A DNA stretch of 64,000 bases from Crocinitomicaceae bacterium (GTDB lineage Bacteria; Bacteroidota; Bacteroidia; Flavobacteriales_D; Crocinitomicaceae): contig JADJYC010000015.1 of NCBI GenBank assembly GCA_016719925.1, positions 14,838 to 78,837 on the forward strand, read 5' to 3'. This document shows positions 40,187 through 50,408 of the stretch, piece after piece. The notes beneath the pieces were generated by a model. It was not told the origin of the DNA and did no database searches. It saw only the letters and a list, made by a program, of their open reading frames with translations. A program made the translations under genes and the position numbers. Numbering within the stretch: the stretch's first letter is position 1; each line of letters opens with the position of its first letter.

Positions 40187-42694
40187 TCAATAACTCCACG
40201 AGTTGTTGAATGAGTTGTAAAAGTCAAGTCCGAATTTGAAGTTGAGCTGAACAGAAGGAGCATTATTTTCTCTTAAAACATAAAAGGCAGACACCTTGAA
40301 CAACTGCTTTTTGATTTTAAATTTTCGTTCAATTCCGGCGTAAAATTCGAGATGTCTGTAATTAAGTTCATCAATCAGTAATAATCCTCCTCCGGCAACA
40401 AGTTCAATTTTTGTTTTGTTGATGAGCGGAATTTTATCAGTGATAGCTCCGTTGAAGTGATGGATGACAAATGCATGAACATATGGTCTTGCCGTATGCA
40501 ATGTACTGTCAAGAAGCTGCAATGATTTTAACGGATTGGAGAAAAAGAAAAAGTCAGAACCCCTGAAAAATTTATGTTCGATAAAACGGATCGCATCGAC
40601 ATCACTACCCATAAAACTTCCCGCCAGAAAATTCCATTTCATTTTACCAAAAGTTCCAAACGTAATTTCATCCGATGCTCCTAATTCCAGAAAACTGAAA
40701 TTAACATCACTGCCAAATAAATCTGGAACACCAATTTTATAATTTAATTTTAGTTCAGGATATTCTGTTCCAATGATGATTTTTTTTCCTTTTTTGTAGA
40801 TGTATGATTGTTTAAAACGATAAAGTAATTCCAGTTCAAAAATTGAAACAGTATAGGTTTCAAAAGGTTTTGCCTGAATATCTGAACCCACATTTTTCAT
40901 CAATGAATCCAGCCAGGGAGCTCTTGCCAGTTCAGGAACAGCAATGCGCGTGGAATAATCATAACTTAATCTTCCATATAATCCATTAATAATTTCATAT
41001 CGCTGGCTGACACCAAAAAAAGTTTTGCGTACATAGTTACTGCTTGCACCGGTATTTACTATTGACTCATAGTTATTCACCAGATCATAGACATCTCCGC
41101 CGCTTACTTTTAATGACCCGAAATGTTTGGGCAGATAGGTATATTCTACACCAACCATTCCTTTCAAATCCTGATATTTAAATCCATAATCTATTTCACC
41201 GTTGACTGCTATTTTCTGACCATTCTCAAATTCTTTGGAATAATATCCTGAAAGTTTATGGCGATATGGTCCGAATCCAAAAAACTGTGGCTGACTGATC
41301 AGCGGTGCAAAATAAATTTCCTGACCTTTTTCACGGTTTCTGAATCCGACACCGTTGAGTAAAAAATCCCAGATGGTCAGTTTGTTGTATTCTGCATTGA
41401 TACTGTCAATCCGCTCAAAACTGTTTAGCTCCTTTTGTATACTGTCCATTTCATGGATGTATTGAAGCTCCTCTGGTTTTAACTGAATAGGCCGCATTGA
41501 AACCCAGTAGAGCGAATCACGGTCATAGGCTTCATCCTGATACGACATAACAGAGTTGGCAAATTTCTTTTTGTCAAATCCCTGATTGAAAATATAGTTG
41601 CTGTGCTGTACACGGGTATTTGCCATTACATAATCTGTTCCGTCATTCAGGGAATAGATAAATTCTCTGCGCACCGGAACCCAGTTACCCGCAATGTTTT
41701 CATAATCATGAATAATTCTAAATTCCTTGAAATAATCCATGGCGGCGGGGTTTACGGCAAGATCCATGGACTTGATCACCCACAAACTGTCAATGACAAA
41801 AAGTGTTCCTGAAAAAAGCGGACCTTCTTTAAAACGCGGTTCAACTTTGATCTCATAAATCTTCTGACCGTTTTCATAAAACACACCAGCCAGATCATAT
41901 TTGTAATTCAGAAATGCGTTGACAGCAACAGGTGAAACAAGCTGTTTGGTAGTTACTTTTGGCATGTCAATCAGGTTCTGGTATAAATCAAAATCACCGT
42001 CCTGAACTTTTTCAAAAAAGATATATGGATTGTATTCTACTACCTGATTTGGAATGAGATTATCCGGGTTGCTGAAATCAACTGACATGACAACTGTACT
42101 GTTTGCTTTTTCTGCATAATCATGATGTGCAACAACCTCTTCATGATACGATGAATTTTGCTGAAAACTTGTAATGGAATAGGATTCAATCAGATTCATG
42201 CGCTGCTTGCCAAGTGAATCAGCTGATTTTAACATTGGAAATCTGTTCTCTTTTTCAAGCGAGGTTTTTATATACGTACTGCATTGATAATTTTCATAAA
42301 GCCGGCCCAGATTTTTTTTATTTTCTATCACATGACCAATAACTTCTTTTGCAATATCACGTTTGTCAGCATAAACTTCTACGGTGCCAAGTTCTGTCGA
42401 TTTTTCAATCAGGGTGATTTCATGATAGGTGAGTTTTTCAGTCACCTGAATGGTGTCAGATTTTTTTTCAAATCCGATCATCGAAAAAGTAAGAATGTAT
42501 GTTCCCTTCTCCGGCACTTCTATAAAATAATTTCCCTGTACGTTTGCCGGAACACCGTAAGTAGTGTTTTCCAATGCAACCCGCACACCGGGAATTCCCT
42601 GCCCATACTCATCTTTGATTACTCCCTTGATTGCATATTGAGAATAGGAAACTGTGCCAAAAAGAATAAGCACAACTGCAATCAACTTTTTCAT
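40187..42694 (-). CDS. DUF5686 protein with carboxypeptidase-regulatory-like domain
   Basis: A protein of 835 aa with a signal peptide (LIAVVLILFGTVSYS). Residues ~20-105 are a CarboxypepD_reg-like beta-sandwich (IKGVIKDEYGQGIPGVRVAL). The remainder is DUF5686, ending in an aromatic-rich beta-barrel-like region (RHLEFYAGIERKF, QLNFKFGLDFYNSFNN). TonB-receptor-like outer-membrane proteins of this type are characteristic of Bacteroidota; there is no SusD partner here. Confidence 0.88.
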   Translation of the reverse strand: MKKLIAVVLILFGTVSYSQYAIKGVIKDEYGQGIPGVRVALENTTYGVPANVQGNYFIEVPEKGTYILTFSMIGFEKKSDTIQVTEKLTYHEITLIEKSTELGTVEVYADKRDIAKEVIGHVIENKKNLGRLYENYQCSTYIKTSLEKENRFPMLKSADSLGKQRMNLIESYSITSFQQNSSYHEEVVAHHDYAEKANSTVVMSVDFSNPDNLIPNQVVEYNPYIFFEKVQDGDFDLYQNLIDMPKVTTKQLVSPVAVNAFLNYKYDLAGVFYENGQKIYEIKVEPRFKEGPLFSGTLFVIDSLWVIKSMDLAVNPAAMDYFKEFRIIHDYENIAGNWVPVRREFIYSLNDGTDYVMANTRVQHSNYIFNQGFDKKKFANSVMSYQDEAYDRDSLYWVSMRPIQLKPEELQYIHEMDSIQKELNSFERIDSINAEYNKLTIWDFLLNGVGFRNREKGQEIYFAPLISQPQFFGFGPYRHKLSGYYSKEFENGQKIAVNGEIDYGFKYQDLKGMVGVEYTYLPKHFGSLKVSGGDVYDLVNNYESIVNTGASSNYVRKTFFGVSQRYEIINGLYGRLSYDYSTRIAVPELARAPWLDSLMKNVGSDIQAKPFETYTVSIFELELLYRFKQSYIYKKGKKIIIGTEYPELKLNYKIGVPDLFGSDVNFSFLELGASDEITFGTFGKMKWNFLAGSFMGSDVDAIRFIEHKFFRGSDFFFFSNPLKSLQLLDSTLHTARPYVHAFVIHHFNGAITDKIPLINKTKIELVAGGGLLLIDELNYRHLEFYAGIERKFKIKKQLFKVSAFYVLRENNAPSVQLNFKFGLDFYNSFNNSWSY

Positions 42695-42766
42695 GAGGTG
42701 TAATTTATATTGTCAGACGATTAACAAAACCGAAAGTTACAACCGTCATTTAAAAATACAGAAAAA

Positions 42767-44668
42767 TTATTCCTGCCAGCCTAAAATTTCATCAATAGTA
42801 CCGGATGAAACGGAGTGATAATTAGGACGTGCCTTAGCATAAATTTTCTTTGCAAGTACCAGACCATCTTCCGTTTTTGCAAGTTCTTCATACAATGGCT
42901 GCAAGAATTTTCTTCTGCCCACATTGATTAGAAAATCTTCCATTGGCCCATTAATTTTATCATATCCTTTTTGAATAGAAATTAAATACCATTCAGCCAT
43001 AATTTCAGAATTTCCGCAAGTTCCAAACTGAAACTCGTTATCCAGCATTTCCATTTTTGCAGCATCTGCTTCAGCCGGAATGTGGCGGATAAAATGCATC
43101 CATTCCTGTGTTGACCAGTCGGTTCTTTTTATCTCCAGTTCTTTTGCAGATGTAATTGAAGTAACCAATGCCGCTTTTTCTGATACTTTATCAAAACGGT
43201 CTGATTCAATTTTTATACAGTTGTCCGGAATTCCTTCTCCATAAATCCATTCATCTGTGTTGAATTCAATTTTGTTAGGTTCAAGCAGATTGGTGTTGAG
43301 AAATTCAACAAACATTTCCGTAGTTACAGGCTGAAACTGGTGAGTTTCAAAATAACTTTTCAGAAACGGATCAAATTTTTCTCTGCCGGCAGCCGCTTCA
43401 AGTGTTTTTAAAAACAAACATCCTTTGACATAGGCAATAGTAGTCATTCCTTCATCCGGGTCACGTCCGTCAAGATCCAGTTTCAGATGCGTGTCTTCAC
43501 CATTACCGCTTGAACTCAAATCATGATTTTCATCTTCCAGTTCCTGGTTTTCGATTGACAATAACATATCTGCATGCTCTTTGCCATACAGTTTTTCCAT
43601 GATGCGGTTTTCAATATAAACGGTGAATCCTTCATTCAGCCAAAAATCATCCCAGGTTGCGTTGGTTACCAGATTTCCTGACCAGGAATGGGCTAGCTCA
43701 TGCGCAATCAAAGAAACAAGTGATCTGTCACCGGATAAAATTGTAGGTGTTGCAAAAGTCAGTTTCGGATTTTCCATTCCGCCAAAAGGAAAGGACGGAG
43801 GTAATACAATAATATCATATCTGCCCCATTTGTATTCACCATAAAGTTCTTCAGCGGCTTCTACCATTTTTTCCACATCTGCAAATTCATAAACACATTT
43901 ATCCATCATAGATGGCTCAGTATAAACTCCTGTTCTTGCTCCAAGTTCAGAAAAAGATAAATCACCAACTGCAAGAGCAATCAAATAAGTTGGAATTGCC
44001 TGAGGCATATCAAAATGATATTTGCCCTCCGGATTTTTTTCCTGGGGATTGTTTGCGCTCATGACCGCCATCAGATTTTTTGGAGTTGTGATATCTGCTG
44101 AGTAAGTGATGCGTTTCAGCGGAGTATCCTGACATGGAATCCAGGTGCGTGTTAATACGGCCTGACCTTGTGTATATAAATACGGAAGTTTTTTTCCTGC
44201 TGTTTGCTGCGGATTCAGCCATTGCAATGAATTGGATGAAGGATCAGATTCATACCAGATTACTACTTTTTTTGTCTCCGGTTTAATCTGTACAGTTAAC
44301 GGCGATCCAAGCAATTCATCATCTTCACCAATTTTAAACTGAACCCCTGCGGTATCTTCATCCAGCGTCACTTTCAAAATGTTTACATCATTCATGTCAA
44401 AAATTATCTCAGATACTCCATTGACATTGACAATCTCATGAATAACATTTCCTGCCAAAACTTTACGGTCAAAATCTACATTCAGATTTAAATGAAGATG
44501 CGTTGAATAAACATCACTCACATTTGAATAAGAGTGAGCATCTTCAGTCACAATAACTGAATCTGTTGCCGTACTGTCTGTTGTCTGATTATTTTCTGTT
44601 GAGGTTCCTCCGCAGGAATTTAATGCAAGTGCCAGTGAAATAAGGGAAATTCCGGATATTTTATACAT
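42767..44668 (-). CDS. M1 family aminopeptidase lipoprotein
   Basis: A protein of 633 aa. Lipobox ALNSC gives an outer-membrane lipoprotein. The gluzincin motif is HELAHSW (~residue 326), with the third zinc ligand in WLNEGF about 18 residues on. GGMENP is the aminopeptidase substrate-binding motif. The C-terminal helical domain resembles leukotriene A4 hydrolase. Releases N-terminal residues from peptides, which suits its neighbour, the divergent peptide transporter. A CAAAGATA (minus-strand TATCTTTG) -7 box lies at 44700-44707. Confidence 0.95.
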   Translation of the reverse strand: MYKISGISLISLALALNSCGGTSTENNQTTDSTATDSVIVTEDAHSYSNVSDVYSTHLHLNLNVDFDRKVLAGNVIHEIVNVNGVSEIIFDMNDVNILKVTLDEDTAGVQFKIGEDDELLGSPLTVQIKPETKKVVIWYESDPSSNSLQWLNPQQTAGKKLPYLYTQGQAVLTRTWIPCQDTPLKRITYSADITTPKNLMAVMSANNPQEKNPEGKYHFDMPQAIPTYLIALAVGDLSFSELGARTGVYTEPSMMDKCVYEFADVEKMVEAAEELYGEYKWGRYDIIVLPPSFPFGGMENPKLTFATPTILSGDRSLVSLIAHELAHSWSGNLVTNATWDDFWLNEGFTVYIENRIMEKLYGKEHADMLLSIENQELEDENHDLSSSGNGEDTHLKLDLDGRDPDEGMTTIAYVKGCLFLKTLEAAAGREKFDPFLKSYFETHQFQPVTTEMFVEFLNTNLLEPNKIEFNTDEWIYGEGIPDNCIKIESDRFDKVSEKAALVTSITSAKELEIKRTDWSTQEWMHFIRHIPAEADAAKMEMLDNEFQFGTCGNSEIMAEWYLISIQKGYDKINGPMEDFLINVGRRKFLQPLYEELAKTEDGLVLAKKIYAKARPNYHSVSSGTIDEILGWQE

Positions 44669-45011
44669 AATGAAAGGTGATCAAGGTTTATTCGGGCGTC
44701 AAAGATAATCGATTAAAAACGGGACTTTGAACAAAATTATATCAATGGCTTATTCTGACCGTTAAATATTCAGTTTTAAGGGATTAACAATTCAAAATCA
44801 ATTTAAATTACCGCAATGGTCGGATTTCATTAGAAATTAATTAATTTCACGACCTCAAACTTTTCAGGTTAGTGCAGGGATTAACAGATCGGAAAGGCTG
44901 ATACTAAACAGATTTTGAAATTAATCAGTTTATAATCAGGGGATCTGGCGGGGTGGAACCAAAAAGTGCAAAACAAAGATTAACCACTCAAATTACTACC
45001 ATTGGCAGATT
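44669..45011. other. Divergent intergenic region of 343 bp
   Basis: Lies between the M1 peptidase (minus) and POT transporter (plus). It holds a minus-strand TATCTTTG at 44707-44700 for the peptidase. The plus-strand half near 44940-44965 has a G-rich patch (GGGGATCTGGCGGGGTGG), with no clear promoter or hairpin. No ORF and no RNA family recognised. Confidence 0.5.
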
Positions 45012-47175
45012 ATGCAAGCTGATCCTTCAACTGACAAATTTTTTCAATCCAAAGTACTTGGGCATCCGGCAGGGCTGTTCGTTTTGTTTTTTACTGAAAT
45101 GTGGGAACGTTTCTCATTCTACGGAATGAGAGTACTGATGGTGCTTTTTCTTACCTGGGCTGTGATTGGAAGTAATCCGGGCTGGGAATGGCCTTCTGAA
45201 CATGCGGGGGCTTTATTCGGAACTTATGCCGGTTTACTTTATCTGACACCGATTTTGGGAGGTTTTGTTGCAGATAAAATTTTGGGATACCGGGGCGCGG
45301 TGGTTTTAGGAGCAATGATAATGATGCTCGGCCATTTTTGTATGGCGCTTGAAACAGAAGCCACTTTCTTAATAGGTCTTGCATTGCTGGTGATTGGAAC
45401 CGGACTTTTTAAACCAAGTATTACTTCGATTATTTCTCACATGTATAAAGACCTGCCTAAGAAAAAGGATGGTGCATATACTATTTTCTACATGGGGGTA
45501 AATGCCGGTGCGTTTTTCGGTATGATGCTTTGTGGTTATCTGGGGGAAAAAGTTGGATGGAAATTTGGTTTCGGATTAGCAGGTATTTTTATGTTGTTTG
45601 GTGCTTTCCAGTTCTGGCTTGCCCGTCCGCTTTTTGGAACAATTGGTGCTGCTCCTGATAAAAAAAGTGATAAAACAGCCGCAGAGAATTTCAAGGCTGG
45701 TCAGGTTTTAGATGATGATGCAATTATAAATGAAAATCAAAAACCTAAGGCTGAAGTAGAAGAAAAAAGAAATCCATTCACACTGGTAGATAAAATCCTT
45801 ACCGGAATTGCCTCTGTCGTAGGTTTTATATTCCTTATAAATGATCCTGCATCTAAAATTTACAATATTAAATTACTTCCTGCAACTATAAAAATGGGAA
45901 GTAATGAACTGGATGGTCCGTGGACAATTCTTTTGTTGCTGGGGCTGGTTCCGTTTCTGATTTTGGTTATCAGCAGAATTGTACGCTATACTCCGGTTGT
46001 CAGAAGCAGAATGATTGCCTTTGTAATTTTTGCTTTTATTACTGTTTTCTTCTGGATGTCTTTTGAACAGGGAGCTACTTCGCTGGTAATTTTTGCAAAG
46101 GATTATACCAACAGATTCCTTTATGGCAATGATGCCCTCATCTTTAATATTGTGAATTTATTACTGACTTTAGGGCCGCTTATTATTGTTACCTGGGTTC
46201 TTTTCAGATTATTTGCAGAGACATGGAGAGAGATAAAAGCATCAAACATTGTTTTAGGTTTGAGCTTTGTGGGTGTCTGGATTATTGGAATCTGGATGAT
46301 TCAGCGCGATTTGAATACAGAGGCAATTGAATTTAAATATCAGACGTATGAAAGACCTGTACTGGATGAAGAAGGATTGCCTGTGATGGATAAAAAAACC
46401 GGAAAGGCTCAGACAGAGTTTGTACCTGTCACAGAGGCAACATTGCTTACTGCAGAAACAGTCACAAGACAAGATACAGCAACGTTCTCATCTCTGGAAG
46501 ATGTAAAAAAAGGAACACTGGTTAATTTGCATAAAGAAGGAGATGCTTTCGTGCACCTGAATGAAATACAGGAAGCCGATGTCCGTCAGCAGATAGATCT
46601 TTATAAAGCTGAGTCAGCAATTTTTTCAGGAACAGTTATTGGTCCAAAATCAGGAATGGTGGAAGTCACTGCTTCGTGGTTTAGTATTCTGAATTCATTT
46701 TTTATCATTTCACTTGCCTCATTCTTCTCTAAATGGTGGGAAAGCAAATACAACCCAAGTCCTGCAATGAAATATGGTTTAGGATTAATTATTATGGCAG
46801 CCGGATTTGGAGTTCTTGCATTTGGATCATACGGACTGGAAGAAGGTTCAGAAGTAAAATTAAGTATGATGTGGCTGGTATTTGCTTATCTGCTGCACAC
46901 AATGGGTGAACTTTTGTGTTTCACCGGTTGGTCTTTCTATGGTGAGTAAACTTGTTCCGGGCAGAATGATTGCATTTATGTTTGGTATGTGGTATCTGGC
47001 TATTGCCATTGGAAATAAATCAGCCGCTTCTTTGGGCGGAATGATTGATTCAGTTGTGAAAGACTATTCGCTTTCCGTTTTCTTTTTGATTTTTACAATT
47101 GTACCGGTAGTGGCAGGAATTATAATTATAATTCTTAATCCGATGATGAAAAAACTGATGAAAGGAGTCGAGTAA
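45012..47175 (+). CDS. POT/PTR family proton-coupled peptide transporter, one lesion
   Basis: About 721 aa restored. POT signatures: EMWERFSFYGMR at the first helix and FYMGVNAGAFFG in helix 5. About a dozen membrane helices. A large soluble insert (nt ~46330-46660) splits the C-terminal half, as is usual in Bacteroidota members. A two-base loss near 46922 shifts the frame; the last part continues SPVGLSMVSKLVPGRM to the stop. Imports di- and tripeptides, pairing naturally with the M1 aminopeptidase upstream. Confidence 0.95.
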
Positions 47176-47195
47176 TCAGACAAAAAAATTAAGGC

Positions 47196-47233
47196 AAAAA
47201 AAAGCGGATCAATGAACTGATCCGCTTTTTTTT
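47196..47233. terminator. Bidirectional terminator
   Basis: GCGGATCA (47204-47211) pairs with TGATCCGC (47218-47225), with A8 before and T8 after. It serves the POT gene and the convergent gene ending at 47245. Confidence 0.93.
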
Positions 47234-47244
47234 ATGACAGAATT

Positions 47245-47643
47245 TTATCTGATGGAAACCGTTATTTGTCCGTTAACTGCTTCAATGGTTAAAAAGACAA
47301 CACTTGTTACTTGCTTAGATTTATGGGTTGCAGGTTTCCAGCTAAGTTTTTTAATTTCTGATTCAAAAAGTCCTTGAGCAGCACTGTCAATGGTTCCCCG
47401 CTGATAGGACAGGTTAGTTACTTCTCCGTTACAAGTGACAAAAAATTTGAATACAGCCGAATGAGTTCCTTTTTTTAACTTCTCAGTCAGTACACTTTTA
47501 AAAACACCGGTTACATCTTCAGTGATACAACTTACTCTTACTTCAGGGTCAGCTAAAGGAAGGTCATTGCACGTTTGTTTTGTATCCTGTGCAGAAAGTT
47601 GCAGACTGAAAGCTAAAAACAGCATTGAGAAAAAGATTTTCAT
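47245..47643 (-). CDS. Secreted hypothetical protein
   Basis: A protein of 132 aa with a signal peptide (LFLAFSLQLSAQ). The mature domain has three Cys (TCNDL, VSCITE, VTCNGE) and a C-terminal KLSWKPATHKSKQV, reminiscent of TonB-C-like modules with a conserved W-x-P-A, but no TonB N-terminal anchor. Function unknown. Confidence 0.7.
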   Translation of the reverse strand: MKIFFSMLFLAFSLQLSAQDTKQTCNDLPLADPEVRVSCITEDVTGVFKSVLTEKLKKGTHSAVFKFFVTCNGEVTNLSYQRGTIDSAAQGLFESEIKKLSWKPATHKSKQVTSVVFLTIEAVNGQITVSIR

Positions 47644-47689
47644 GTGTGATTTTTTTAGTTAAACGAAAATAGTATTGTGATAGTTGTCT

Positions 47690-48802
47690 TTAATTAATAT
47701 CTACTTCACAACTGATTGGGCTGTGATCTGAAAATTCCACATCATGCGTAGTAAAGTTGGCACTGATGACAGAAGGAGAATGAAAAATATAATCGATCCG
47801 GTTGGCAGGCATTTTTCCAATATAACTTCTGCCAATTCCGTTGCCTGATTCCACAAAAGCGTCATTCAGCTGATTATTCAATTGTCTGTAGCAGTATGAA
47901 ACCGGTGTATCATTTACGTCTCCGCAAAAAATAACCGGATAGGGTGATTTTTCTACTTCTGCCATAATGGTTTCAATTTGCAGCGCTCTTTTTTCAAAAG
48001 CTGATTTTAATCTTTGCACAATCCGTTTCTCATCTTCTGTGTCTGCATATCTGTCTTCTTCAGCATTCTCATCAAACAGTTCGTAATCATCCTGCTGAAA
48101 ACGAATGGACCCAATGTGAGCGTTGAAAACACGCACCGTATCTTTTTCAATGACGATATCTGAATAAATACAAAAGTTGTTTTTGTCATTGCTGAACGGT
48201 ATTTCTCCTTTGCTGATGATCGGATATTTTGAAAATGTGGCTACACCAAAATATTTTTCGTCCAGCATTTTATGTGTGTAGCGCTCATGATAATAATCCA
48301 TTTCAAGAATTTTTACCATGGTATCTTTGGTGACAAATTCTTTTCCGCCTTCCTGATGATAGAATTCCTGAAAACAAATGATCTCAGGATTTTCATCTTT
48401 CAGAAACTGGAAAATGCCGTTTCTTTTTTCAGTTCTGTTTTCCAAATCATACAAATTGAAAATTTTCACGTTGAAAGACATAATTTTTACCGGTTTTATC
48501 AGATCCGGCTGAATGAGTGTAAACGCAACAAAATGTCTGAGATGATTGAATCCAAGCAGCAGGGTGATAGCCGGAATCAGCATCCATTTTCGTTTAATAA
48601 ATAACCAAAGCACCAGAAAAATCAGGGTAAACAATAACCAAACCGGATAAGACAAACCAAAAAATGCAAACCAGGCAAAATCAGCCGGAGAAATATGAGT
48701 TGCCAAATAAGATGCAAACATGCCGGCTGATACCAGAATATTCAGCCAGAGTAAAATCCGAACAAACCAGTTTGACTTTAAATTATTTTCGCTGGCTTTC
48801 AT
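47690..48802 (-). CDS. Membrane-anchored endonuclease/exonuclease/phosphatase family protein
   Basis: A protein of 370 aa. Three N-terminal hydrophobic helices (~15-100), then an EEP domain: MSFNVKIFNLYD, PEIICFQEFY (metal-binding Glu), FNAHIGSIRF, VIFCGDVNDTP (Asp/Asn) and the final FSDHSPISCEV (catalytic His). Could be a nuclease or a lipid/sugar phosphate phosphodiesterase. It overlaps the rhomboid gene by 20 nt, so both lie in the mutL-rhomboid operon. Confidence 0.9.
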   Translation of the reverse strand: MKASENNLKSNWFVRILLWLNILVSAGMFASYLATHISPADFAWFAFFGLSYPVWLLFTLIFLVLWLFIKRKWMLIPAITLLLGFNHLRHFVAFTLIQPDLIKPVKIMSFNVKIFNLYDLENRTEKRNGIFQFLKDENPEIICFQEFYHQEGGKEFVTKDTMVKILEMDYYHERYTHKMLDEKYFGVATFSKYPIISKGEIPFSNDKNNFCIYSDIVIEKDTVRVFNAHIGSIRFQQDDYELFDENAEEDRYADTEDEKRIVQRLKSAFEKRALQIETIMAEVEKSPYPVIFCGDVNDTPVSYCYRQLNNQLNDAFVESGNGIGRSYIGKMPANRIDYIFHSPSVISANFTTHDVEFSDHSPISCEVDIN

Positions 48803-49706
48803 TGAACAAAAAATCTTTTTCTTCTTTGGTCAGTCCTTCGTATCCTTTTTTGCCAATCTTTTCAAGAATGGCGTCTAATCTCTCCTGGCGAAGTTTTTTA
48901 TTGACATTGAATTCTTCGTCGGTCATGTTTTTGGTTTGACTTCCTCCCTGATGTACTTTCATTTTGGGTTTTCTATTGAAAGACAATTTGGGTGCTTTAA
49001 ACCATCCAAAAAACCGATCAGCGTAATGCATAAAATGTTTGGATGAGTCAACTCCTATAATGGATACTGCTCCAAAAATTACACCGCCAAGATGAGCAAA
49101 GTGAGCTATGTTGGATTCGTTACCCGCCTGTTGTTCAGTGATACCGGTTAGATCGGTAAGAATATAAAGTGCAGCCAAAACAAACAGCGGAACAGGAATA
49201 ATTCCAAACAGCAAAACTTTTAATGCGGGTCTGTAAAATGCAATGGCAATAAATACTGCCATAATTGCCCCGGATGCACCAATCACCGGACTGGCTGACT
49301 GCTGGGCAAATACCGGAAAAAGATAAAACGCACCAACGTGTGCAACGTATGCAAAAATTCCGCCCAGAATATAAGTACTCAATAAACGTTTCTCGCCAAA
49401 ATGCTGCAGGAAAATAATTCCGGTAAAAAACAAAATCAGCATGTTGAACAAAAAGTGCCCGAAAGCATAATGTGAAAACATAGAAGTTATTACCGTCCAA
49501 GGAATATAAATCAGGTCAGCCGGATTTCCGGGTGCGGCAAAATAATGCACCACATTTTCAGTCAGACCTTCTCTTACAAAAAGAACTTCAACCAGCTGAA
49601 GTATTAAAAACATCAGATAAATTATGGTGTTAACCAATAAAATTCTGCCCAGTACGCCTGAGTTTTTGAGTGAACCTTTCAGATATTGAAAAACATTTTG
49701 CTGCAT
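48783..49706 (-). CDS. Rhomboid family intramembrane serine protease (second copy)
   Basis: About 307 aa from ATG 49706 (MQQNVFQYLKGSL). Rhomboid signatures: HYAFGHFLFNMLIL, the catalytic Ser in GASGAIMAV and the catalytic His in AHFAHLGGVIFG. A cytoplasmic C-terminal tail (~75 aa) ends in a domain like the small rhomboid-associated C-terminal region (EEFNVNKKLRQERLDAILEKI). Starts 2 nt after the stop of the first rhomboid. Confidence 0.94.
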   Translation of the reverse strand: MQQNVFQYLKGSLKNSGVLGRILLVNTIIYLMFLILQLVEVLFVREGLTENVVHYFAAPGNPADLIYIPWTVITSMFSHYAFGHFLFNMLILFFTGIIFLQHFGEKRLLSTYILGGIFAYVAHVGAFYLFPVFAQQSASPVIGASGAIMAVFIAIAFYRPALKVLLFGIIPVPLFVLAALYILTDLTGITEQQAGNESNIAHFAHLGGVIFGAVSIIGVDSSKHFMHYADRFFGWFKAPKLSFNRKPKMKVHQGGSQTKNMTDEEFNVNKKLRQERLDAILEKIGKKGYEGLTKEEKDFLFNESQRK

Positions 49707-49708
49707 AA

Positions 49709-50408
49709 TCAATAGAATCTGTGTTTATCCCGCTGCCAGATTTTTATCATGATAAATCCAAATAACATACCGCCAAGATGGGCAAAGTGCGCAACAGAAT
49801 CTTGCGGTGAATTCAGATATCCGCTGTACAATGCATAACCGCCTAACAAAATTGCAAACCATTTTGCTTTGATTGGAATCGGCGGAAACAATAACATGAA
49901 TTCTGTATTTGGAAATAAAAGCGCAAACGCCATAATCAATCCGTAAATGGCACCGGATGCTCCAACAGTTGGTGTGAAAATAATTTCTGCCGCTTTGTGA
50001 ACATTTTCTGCCGGCATCTGAATTTCGTTTTTTGTATGGAAAGAAATCTGCGGCAAGCTGATAAATCTCAATTCCCTGAACAAGCATGTGAAGGAATGCT
50101 GCGCCTAAAGCTGTCACAAAATAAAAAAGTAAAAACCGTTTTGGTCCCCAGATTCTTTCCAGATGAACGCCCATCATCACCAGTGAAAGCATATTGAAAA
50201 AGATGTGACCCAGGCTGGCATGCATAAAGAAATGGGTCACTAACTGATAAGGTCTGAAAAGGGGAGAATCCGGATAATGTAATCCTAATTCTACCAGCAG
50301 TGAAATATCTTTTGTCTGCAATACAATAGTGGCCAGAAAAAAAAGCAGATTGATGATCAGCAGATTTTTTACCACCGGTGGCATATTAGAAAACATGGCT
50401 CCAAACAT
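49709..50408 (-). CDS. Rhomboid family intramembrane serine protease (first copy), one frameshift
   Basis: Six helices, HASLGHIFFNMLSLVMMG, the catalytic Ser in GASGAIYGLIM, then AHFAHLGGMLFGFIM. The frame changes in the T/A run 50028-50033; removing one base gives 232 aa and joins the frames. Its ATG overlaps the mutL stop (TGATG), implying coupling. Two rhomboids in tandem presumably have different substrates. Confidence 0.93.

Noticed and set aside
44880..45010. Riboswitch ahead of the POT transporter
   Set aside because: A G-rich patch is present, but no paired stems matching a known class and no terminator-antiterminator were seen.
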